Assembly (NCBI GenBank): GCA_039654915.1
Contig: CM077594.1
Coordinates: forward strand, 92,766,893 to 92,830,892
Direction: 5' to 3'
Origin: Aquilaria yunnanensis
Lineage: Eukaryota > Streptophyta > Magnoliopsida > Malvales > Thymelaeaceae
Length of the DNA: 64,000 bases
In this document: positions 57,056-64,000 of the stretch, in pieces
Position numbering within the stretch: position 1 is the first letter of the stretch
How the letters are laid out: every line of letters begins with the position of its first letter
The notes under the pieces: model-generated
Told to the model about the DNA's origin: nothing
The model's input: only the letters and a program-made list of their open reading frames with translations
Databases searched by the model: none
Program-made: the position numbers and the translations under genes

Positions 57056-58245
57056 ATATTGAGTAAAATTTCAGGAAAAAATACGATCTTTTCCCTAAAA
57101 TGCAATGCCATGGACTCCCTGAAATATAACCTTTTGTTGCAAAGTGCTCTCACTATTAAAAGACACTGAAAATTGGTTCTTAAACTATCAATCGGTTACA
57201 CAAGTGGTTCCTTTATCACATTCTAAAATTATTTTAAAAGTTTATATTTGATATTTCATAAATATTGTTTGAACCATATTAAATGAACATAAATTTTATT
57301 AAAATCATTTTATATAACAAATTGTTGTTCTGTTATGAAATACTGATAAAATGAATAATAGCGCAACAATAAACAAATTTTAAAAATTTAAAAAGTAAAT
57401 TACTTCTGTGAAAAATTTTACATTCATCTAATTTATTCTTTTATGTTTTCTTACAGACATGTAATCTATTTTACTGTTTATATTTGCTTCCGTTAAGGTA
57501 ACAGGGGGAAGGATATGAAAGGACCATTCTGTAACATTTCTTAATGTATGACATCTTTCTAATAGGGATATAGTTTAGCAACCGATGGCAGAATTTAGCC
57601 AGCAATACCATAATACATGTCTAGTAACATCATACTTAGGAAACACCTAAATGTTTAGACAGAACATGTAAAATATTTCAATATAATAAGATGAAAGAGA
57701 TACTCTCTTTAATCATTTTGATGGAAGTAGTTTTCTAGAAAGCCAATTATCTTTTGTTGTAGTTTTTGAGCTTTTGTTAATTTGGTTGCATGCATTAATT
57801 CCTATGTGGGGCAAATTCAACGGAAAAAGAGCTGAATTTGCAAATCGAGTTGGAGATGCAAATTTAGCTTAAAATTAGTTGAACGAAAATAGTTAAAACT
57901 AGTACTTCTTATTTGTTTTTAAAAGTATAAATGTTATATTACATAACTATATTATAAAAAAGTTAATGAAAAATAGTCAAGAAGTGAAATCAGGGTTTTC
58001 ATGCAACAACTTGAGATAATTTCATTGAGAAACAAATTGAGTTGACGCAGTCGAGGAGTGGGTTAAGGCTCTGGGAGGAAGACTAGCGGAGAGGAGGCAC
58101 CCGCACCCGCACCCGCAAACACAAATAGTAAACGAAAACAAGTTTAGTACGAGTAATGTTGTTGGGGGTAGTTCCGGAAGCCTCAAAGAAACCGAAGTCC
58201 TTGTCCAGCTCACACTCCCAACACAAGCCCCTCTGTCTCGCCCTT
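57056..58245. other. Upstream region of the CIPK gene
   Basis: AT-rich intergenic DNA, GC rising after 58030. No gene recognised. The 245-aa minus-strand ORF from 58759 is a shadow of the kinase. Confidence 0.5.
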
Positions 58246-58248
58246 CAC

Positions 58249-58256
58249 TATTTAAA
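58249..58256 (+). promoter_or_regulatory. Probable TATA box of the CIPK gene
   Basis: TATTTAAA lies 70 bp before the start codon, leaving a leader of roughly 40 nt. Confidence 0.5.
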
Positions 58257-58318
58257 CGCTTCCTCACCAACTGAGCCGCGGCGTGTGACCAATTCTCTTC
58301 TCGCATATTCCCCAGGCC

Positions 58319-59584
58319 ATGCAGCCCCCGCCGCCTCCTCCACCTCCTTCTAGCCCCGCCGCCCTCCTCGGTAAGTACCAGCTTGGCCGACTCCTCGGCA
58401 GGGGAAGCTTTGCCAAGGTTCATCAGGCCAAGTCTCTCATCGATGGCTCCACCGTCGCGATTAAAATCATTGACAAGGCCAAGATGGATCCGGAGATGGA
58501 GCCAAGGATTATCCGGGAGGTCGCCGCCATGCGCCGTCTGCAATACCACCCGAATGTTCTCAAAATCCACGAAGTTTTGGCGTCCAAGACCAAGATCTAT
58601 CTCGTCATGGAGCTTGCCGCCGGCGGTGAGCTCTTTGGCAAGGTTCTCCGCCACGGGCGTCTCACCGAGCCCGCCGCCCGCCGCTACTTCTCCCAGCTCG
58701 TTTACGCCCTCCGATTCTGCCACCAAAACGGCGTCGCCCATCGGGATGTCAAACCCCAAAACCTCCTGCTCGATCAGAACGGTAACCTCAAGGTTTCCGA
58801 TTTTGGCCTCTCCGCCCTACCGGAACAGCTTAAGAATGGGCTTCTTCACACGGCCTGCGGTACGCCGGCGTATGCCGCGCCAGAGGTTGCCAGGCGTAAA
58901 GGCTACGATGGAGCCAAAGCCGACGCCTGGTCTTGCGGCGTCATATTATTTGTGCTGCTTGCTGGTTACTTACCTTTTGAGGATAGCAATCTAGTCACCA
59001 TGTACAAGAAAATCCATCGACGAGATTACCAATTCCCTTCATGGGTCTCGAAACACGCCAAATCGGTCATATACCAACTCCTCGACCCGAACCCGGAAAC
59101 GAGATCGAGCATCGAAAGATTAATGGAGACGTCGTGGTTCAAGAGATCGTTACCCGTTAAGATGAAGCAGCAAGAAAGCGTAGCCTTTGATTTGATACTG
59201 AAGCAGGAAATTGGATGTTGCAGCGGGGTAAATGCCTTCGACATAATCTCTTTTTCATCAGGGCTGAATTTGTCGGGACTTTTTGAAGGCGGGAGGAAGG
59301 AGAAGAGGTACACTTCAATGGCGCCGTTTGAAGGGGTGTTGGAGAAAGTGAAGGAGGTGGGGGAGAGGTTGGGGTACAGAGTGGAGAGAGGGAAGGCTGG
59401 AATAGTGGGCTTGGGGAAAGGGAGAGTAGTGGTGATGGTGGAGGTGGTGGAGATCGCGGCTGCGTTCTTGCTGGTGCAGGTGAAAGTGGTCCAGGGGGAG
59501 GCGGAGTTTGAGGAGGGACATTGGAGGGATTTGGAGGCAGGCCTCGGCGATGTCGTCGTAACATTGCAGAATGGCGGCGATTGA
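58319..59584 (+). CDS. CIPK7: CBL-interacting protein kinase (SnRK3), CIPK7/CIPK4-like
   Basis: An intronless 421-aa Ser/Thr kinase. A Pro-rich N-terminus precedes the kinase domain (about residues 19-275): glycine loop GRGSFAKV, Lys49 in [12 protein letters not shown] with Asp143, DFG at 161-163, then the SnRK3 activation loop through [10 protein letters not shown]. The regulatory half has the NAF motif at 304-324 ([19 protein letters not shown]), which binds CBL calcium sensors and relieves autoinhibition, then a PP2C-interacting segment. CIPKs pass calcium signals to ion transporters under nutrient, salt and cold stress. Intronless organisation and loop sequence point to the CIPK4/CIPK7 branch; choosing between them needs a tree. 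All catalytic residues are present. The 5' half is GC-rich relative to its flanks, common in intronless plant genes. Confidence 0.95.
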   Translation: MQPPPPPPPPSSPAALLGKYQLGRLLGRGSFAKVHQAKSLIDGSTVAIKIIDKAKMDPEMEPRIIREVAAMRRLQYHPNVLKIHEVLASKTKIYLVMELAAGGELFGKVLRHGRLTEPAARRYFSQLVYALRFCHQNGVAHRDVKPQNLLLDQNGNLKVSDFGLSALPEQLKNGLLHTACGTPAYAAPEVARRKGYDGAKADAWSCGVILFVLLAGYLPFEDSNLVTMYKKIHRRDYQFPSWVSKHAKSVIYQLLDPNPETRSSIERLMETSWFKRSLPVKMKQQESVAFDLILKQEIGCCSGVNAFDIISFSSGLNLSGLFEGGRKEKRYTSMAPFEGVLEKVKEVGERLGYRVERGKAGIVGLGKGRVVVMVEVVEIAAAFLLVQVKVVQGEAEFEEGHWRDLEAGLGDVVVTLQNGGD

Positions 59585-60080
59585 GTCTCCACTCCAGACA
59601 CTCCTGGGCTGATCATATGATGAAACTTGTACAGAAAATTATAGAGTACTAATTTTTTCAATTTTTTTCCTCTATGCTAGAACGAACTTAGAAGGGCTAG
59701 ATGGCTGCAATCTTACTTTTCATTTTTTACTTTCTTCTTGTTAATCATATAATATTGTAAAAGATGGAAGTTCTTGGTGGTACCCAGAGAGAAGTTGATG
59801 AATTACATGATTCTGTTCTGTTCTGTTCATCTAGTTTGTTGGTGGTTCGCATGTTTTGTCTGCTGGTGAATTTCATAACTTCTCCGAAAATGGAATAGCT
59901 CCAGGCTTTTGCCGGATTCAGAAAACCAAGGGTATATTCTACATACAGAATCTTTATTCGCACTGAAGAGGTAGAAAAATATCAGCTGGTGGCTGTAAAA
60001 CAGGATGATTGGTTTAGTTTAGGTGTTTTGTCAACTTCAACCAGCAACCTACGGTCGAAAGCTAAAGTTTAATAATAATA
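59585..60080 (+). other. CIPK 3' untranslated and intergenic region
   Basis: T-rich sequence after the stop; AATAATAATA near 60070 precedes a MITE. No other gene seen. Confidence 0.4.
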
Positions 60081-60248
60081 CTCCCTTGTCCCACAAAACT
60101 ATTTTGTTTATTATTTACAGTAATTAATCTATAATTTTATTTTTTTAAAAAATTATAATAAAAATGTAAATTTTTTATATGAAAATAAAATTTTAAAAAA
60201 AATTAGTAAAAAAATATAAAATGGCCAACTATTACAAAACAGAGGAAG
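60081..60248. mobile_element. Stowaway-type MITE
   Basis: 168 bp between TA dinucleotides (60079-60080 and 60249-60250). Ends are CTCCCTTGTCCCACAAAACT and the inverted CTTCCTCTGTTTTGTAATAG. Confidence 0.7.
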
Positions 60249-60250
60249 TA

Positions 60251-61153
60251 GTATATTATAAGCTCACTTACTTGACATACGTTTTCTCGCTTTGATATGG
60301 CCATTGATCGGGAAATAGCAACTTCTTATCAAGAATAGTAAGTGTCAAATATAAATGTATGTATGTATGTATATGCGCAAATAAATTGCTATTTGGGCGC
60401 AGCAAAGCTATTGAGAAAACCAAGCCAAGCCAAGCTAACAACCTGGCAGTGGCACTGCAATTGAGAAAGCAAGTTGGCCTCGCCGATACAAGAAACGCGT
60501 CGGCAACAGGGGAAGCTCCTTCTCAGGTTCATTATTTTGGGTCTCACAGCTAATCAACTACAGCTGATTATTTTCCACCAACACAGAAACTTGAAATGGT
60601 TCCTTCAACAATAAAAATTCATCTCCGTACGTTTGAAAAATTGAGAATTGGGTAGGCTTTGCTTCATCTAGTTGGTAACAAGTTTGCAAGTTGCTTCTCT
60701 GGTTGCCGACTTTGACCCTTAGGGTCATTTTCATCAATAGATCTAGCGGGTACACATCCTCACTTGCGTCATAATGATCTTTGTTCCTTGTACATAAACA
60801 AGTTCACAAAATGATTAACCAGTGGCATTACGAGGATAGCATTGGAATACGGACGCAATTATCAGATACTGAATATTTACTTGCCTCTTCTAACTTTACA
60901 AATTGTTCAACTGTTACAAACAAACAAGGATTAGCTATGTGATTGTGAAGAGAAACTCTTGGTAGAATTAGCCAGGTTCTACTCAAACTGCTTGGCCTTT
61001 AAATCAGTATACAGCGAGCTACAGTTTACTAGAGTGGAACTGGAAGTGCAAGAGTCGTATTGGGCTCTGATTTTGCTGCCCAACCCTTGTTATATTACAA
61101 CACTTTCAATTGAAACTAGCTGTTGCAGTGATCGCTGATCCATACGTCAAAAG
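60251..61153. other. Intergenic region between CIPK and PPR genes
   Basis: Probably includes the 3' untranslated region of the minus-strand PPR gene. A 65-codon minus-strand ORF (60558-60755) has protein-like composition but matches no family I recognise. Confidence 0.4.
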
Positions 61154-63769
61154 CTAACCATGATTTGAACATTCTAAGAAGCCTTCATCATTGTCTGGCA
61201 AAACCACTGACTTAAGGGCCAACATCCAACCTTCCACACCACTTTTTACATCCTTCCTTCTTGCCACTTGTAGTTTGTCTATAGCCATCTTTGGAACACC
61301 GCATTTCATGAGAATAGATCCAAGACATTTGAATGTAAAATCATCAGGTTGAATAGCCGTACCTATCATTTCCTTAAAGGCCACAACTGCCTCCCAGAAC
61401 CTCCCATCCATAGCATACAAACCTAGGATACTATTGTAACTCAACAAGTCTGTCACAAGTCCCAGTTCTTTCATTTGTTTTGCAATGTGATAGGCTTCTT
61501 CGAACTGCCCATTCCTTTTGTACATGCACAACATCATTGCATATGTAAACTCATTTGCATCACCATTTCTTTTCAAGTTCTGGAAAACCTCTTCTGCTTG
61601 ACTAACCATAGATCTTTCAGAGTAGAGATCGATCATACAATTCGAAGAGTATACATCAGGATGGCTGTGCAAAAGTTGGAGGCATTTGTAGGTTTCTTGT
61701 GCTTCTTTCAAGTATCCAACCTTTGTATAAAGCTTAATCAAAGAGTTGTATATGACAGGATTTCCTGGGAGCCCAGCACTTCTCATTGCATTGACATACC
61801 TCGTGGCCTCTCGAACATTTCCAAGATCGGCACAAGCATTTATTAGTATGCCATAGACGAGAACATCAGGTTCTATGTTCCATTGAATCATCTCCCTGTA
61901 CAGTACTTCGGCCATATCCAGCTGCCCCAGTTTCACAAAACTTGATATAACAGCACAATAAGGTACACAGTCGTGAACAAGTCCTGCTTCCCTCATCTCC
62001 TTCAGGTAGCACTGTGCTGCATGTGGCAAATCTGCACTTGCAAGAATCTGTACGAGCGAATTGTAGCTGCATTTGTCTGGAACCAGACCAAGAGTCTCCC
62101 AGCTATCAAACAACTGGCAAGCTTTGTCGTAACTCTTTCCTATCCCATAAGCTTTAATCATAACATTGAACACCAGAACAGTGAGCTTCCTTCTCTCTTG
62201 GCAGCATGTGAAAACTTCCTCAGCTTCCAAAACGAAGCCCCTCTCCCCAAATGCATCAATGTTTGCAGAATAGCCCTCTGAACTCATATGACCCAGGTGG
62301 TGGAACCTGTGGAACCACAACAATGACTTCTCAAGCAGACCAGCTTCAATGTACATCCTAGTCAGAGCTGATTGTGTGTACTCGTCAATCTCTAGGCCCC
62401 TATCATCAATCTCCTCCACAAGCTTTTCAGCATCAGTAATCATGTGCCTTATAGAGTATGCATAGAGAAGTGTGCGATAACTCACCACATCTGGTTCAAG
62501 GAAGGCCTCCTTCATCTCTGTAAAGTAGCTCGTTGCCATGTTTATATCATTATGCTTGGCATGAACAGAAATAAGAATGTTATATGTCCGTGTGTCGGGT
62601 GGGCATTGTAACTGCTTCATTTTATTAATCACTGAAGCCACTTCTTGTAGACAGCCATGGTTTCCATAAATGTGAATCATTGTGTTGAAAGTGACAGTAG
62701 TTGGAACGATCCCTTCTGAAAGCATTTGTGCGAATGTGTTGGATGCTTCTTTCAGCTGCCCTGCTTTGCCATATGTATCAATCAATGTATTATACGTATA
62801 TGAGCTCAAAGAAACATGAGCTTGCTGATCATCATTCCTCATACTAACATTAGCATTCTCATCATGCCTCAAGGATCCCGTCAATGACCACCTCTTAAAG
62901 AACTCCTCAGCTTTCCGAAACTCTCCAGCCTTCTTATATAGTTGCACAACAATGCCCATTGTCACTTCATCAGGCTCCATCCCCTTCTTGTTCATAATCC
63001 CAAGCCAACAAAGCGCCTCTTGCTTCAGGCCACCTTTGCTGTAAACATCAATCAAGGTACCATAAGTCGAATTAATCGGGGCGATGCCTTGACCATTCAT
63101 TTCAACCCACAAGAACAAAACATGGTTCCATTTACAAGCTTTTCCAAGAATCCTTAGCATGATATTGTAATGTATCACATTCAGTTCATAAGACCCTTTT
63201 CTCTTAAGCCACTCAAATATGTCTAAAGCCCTTTCCCAGCTGGACTGCTCCTTCAAGATTATAGTCCTTTCCTTGTTACTCAGCCGGTCTGCCCACGGCC
63301 TCAAGGCCTTATCCAAATCCTCGACCGTTTCCAAAGCCTCCAGAATTGCTGGAATACAGCCACCGTAAGAGGCCCATTTTGTCGAACACTTGGTGTGCAC
63401 TTCATCTGCCGACAGCTGGCGAGCCTCCCTAGAGTATTTCGCATTCCTTTGAACGGTTCTAACGCTAGCTGCTGTGCTTTTGCATCGTTCACTATCTGGG
63501 TTGCTCAGCCCATTTGATCCTTGTTTATGAACAACAACACTAGTTCCACCGACGCTCGGTTTTGGAACACCTATATTTGGGCTTTCGAGAATTCTATATT
63601 GCCTTTTCCTGTGGATGTTTTCAAGGGGAGAAATTGAAACCGAAGCTCCAACGAAGTTGGCTGGTGACAATTTTGCGGAGCAGAAGACATGGAAAGAACT
63701 AGTTTCCGGCTGGAGCTTCACCAACATTTCTGTCTCCGAACGGATGCAATAGCGATAAAAGAGGAACAA
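61154..63769 (-). CDS. P-class pentatricopeptide repeat protein
   Basis: An intronless 871-aa ORF. After a basic N-terminus (about 1-130, Ser/Thr/Arg-rich, fitting an organelle transit peptide) it is built almost wholly of 35-residue PPR motifs. Examples are VIHYNIMLRILGKACKWNHV, YTYNTLIDTYGKAGQLKEA, VTFNTMIHIYGNHGCLQEV, VIYNSLIKLYTKVGYLKEA and LSYNSILGLYAMDGRFWEA, roughly 15 in all. No E, DYW or SMR domain follows, so it is P-class. Such proteins bind organelle RNA sequence-specifically and act in its stability, splicing or translation. Overall layout resembles Arabidopsis At3g23020, from memory. Met 15 (63727) is an alternative start that begins a more typical transit peptide. No lesions seen. 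Confidence 0.95.
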   Translation of the reverse strand: MFLFYRYCIRSETEMLVKLQPETSSFHVFCSAKLSPANFVGASVSISPLENIHRKRQYRILESPNIGVPKPSVGGTSVVVHKQGSNGLSNPDSERCKSTAASVRTVQRNAKYSREARQLSADEVHTKCSTKWASYGGCIPAILEALETVEDLDKALRPWADRLSNKERTIILKEQSSWERALDIFEWLKRKGSYELNVIHYNIMLRILGKACKWNHVLFLWVEMNGQGIAPINSTYGTLIDVYSKGGLKQEALCWLGIMNKKGMEPDEVTMGIVVQLYKKAGEFRKAEEFFKRWSLTGSLRHDENANVSMRNDDQQAHVSLSSYTYNTLIDTYGKAGQLKEASNTFAQMLSEGIVPTTVTFNTMIHIYGNHGCLQEVASVINKMKQLQCPPDTRTYNILISVHAKHNDINMATSYFTEMKEAFLEPDVVSYRTLLYAYSIRHMITDAEKLVEEIDDRGLEIDEYTQSALTRMYIEAGLLEKSLLWFHRFHHLGHMSSEGYSANIDAFGERGFVLEAEEVFTCCQERRKLTVLVFNVMIKAYGIGKSYDKACQLFDSWETLGLVPDKCSYNSLVQILASADLPHAAQCYLKEMREAGLVHDCVPYCAVISSFVKLGQLDMAEVLYREMIQWNIEPDVLVYGILINACADLGNVREATRYVNAMRSAGLPGNPVIYNSLIKLYTKVGYLKEAQETYKCLQLLHSHPDVYSSNCMIDLYSERSMVSQAEEVFQNLKRNGDANEFTYAMMLCMYKRNGQFEEAYHIAKQMKELGLVTDLLSYNSILGLYAMDGRFWEAVVAFKEMIGTAIQPDDFTFKCLGSILMKCGVPKMAIDKLQVARRKDVKSGVEGWMLALKSVVLPDNDEGFLECSNHG

Positions 63770-63899
63770 AGAATAAGGATTCCTCTATGACATGCGGGAA
63801 GATTTGATGCATCAAGCGAGGTGTTCAGCGCTCACTTACTAGTGTTGGCTCGCAATCTTGGTCTGTCCGACGAGCGCGGATTTTTACTTTTCTTTTTTC

Positions 63900-64000
63900 C
63901 AGTTTTATTTTTCGGTTAAAAAGACTTTTCACCCCCCAATTTTACCAACTCATACATTTTACCTTAAGTTTTGACACGCGTTCATACGCTTCTCCAATTT
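63900..64000. repeat. Possible left end of a MITE, cut by the window edge
   Basis: AAAGACTTTTCACCCCCCAA ... TTTTACCTTAAGTTTTGACA resembles the start of Mutator-type MITEs seen elsewhere in the window (compare 8480). The other end is outside. Confidence 0.3.

Noticed and set aside
58022..58759. 245-codon ORF antisense to the kinase gene
   Set aside because: It overlaps the GC-rich kinase coding sequence on the opposite strand and shows no family motifs; the kinase frame has full domain support.
58383..58994. 203-codon ORF in another frame of the kinase gene
   Set aside because: Shadow frame of a GC-rich gene, Ser/Pro/Arg-biased, no domain.
60558..60755. 65-codon minus-strand ORF near the PPR 3' end
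   Set aside because: Protein-like composition but no family recognised and no splice context; more likely 3' untranslated sequence.

Overview
The window is AT-rich nuclear DNA from a flowering plant, most likely a eudicot. The evidence is three ordinary plant genes, canonical GT-AG introns, and a dense load of plant transposons; the species cannot be named. Only three loci look like intact host genes: an RNA polymerase II subunit 7 gene (NRPB7, six coding exons, 13135-15098, +), an intronless CBL-interacting protein kinase of the CIPK4/CIPK7 type (58319-59584, +) and a long intronless P-class PPR gene (61154-63769, -).

Layout. 1-1105 is the 3' end of a decayed hAT transposon. 1643-6447 is a complete but decayed Copia retrotransposon (-) with 196-bp LTRs and the 5-bp duplication AGATT; it splits a fragment of an RPA-like OB-fold gene. 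8480-8996 is a Mutator-type MITE just upstream of the probable NRPB7 5' leader. NRPB7 and its long probable 5' intron fill 9.0-16 kb and hold several small repeats. 17195-20713 is a 3.5-kb solo LTR containing the first ~44 codons of a type II peroxiredoxin gene. 21-30 kb is a graveyard of LINE fragments, a second solo LTR (25442-26849) and nested MITEs. 33547-33664 is a perfect 118-bp palindrome. 35295-37855 is a non-autonomous CACTA element.

The centrepiece is 39229-56003, a 16.8-kb Gypsy element of Tat/Ogre type on the minus strand. It has ~2.69-kb near-identical LTRs and the target duplication GTGGT. It keeps gag and protease, but I see no reverse transcriptase, RNase H or integrase. In the 3' half it carries cargo in the sense orientation: two tandem 183-codon ORFs resembling carlavirus cysteine-rich nucleic-acid-binding proteins, an intronless homologue of the cytokinin-activating enzyme LOG, and two tandem-repeat arrays. 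Each cargo ORF has a visible lesion (one lost start codon, two in-frame stops). The element looks like a mobile chassis with captured host and virus-like genes, multiplied by a partner's enzymes.

Insertion order can be read from the nesting. MULE-type MITEs sit inside hAT MITEs, a solo LTR sits inside a LINE, the Copia sits inside an RPA-like fragment, and the Gypsy element sits inside an older MITE whose halves lie at 38744-39228 and 56009-56158. All coordinates, motif calls and repeat boundaries were read by eye. Family names rest on motif recognition; no database search was possible.
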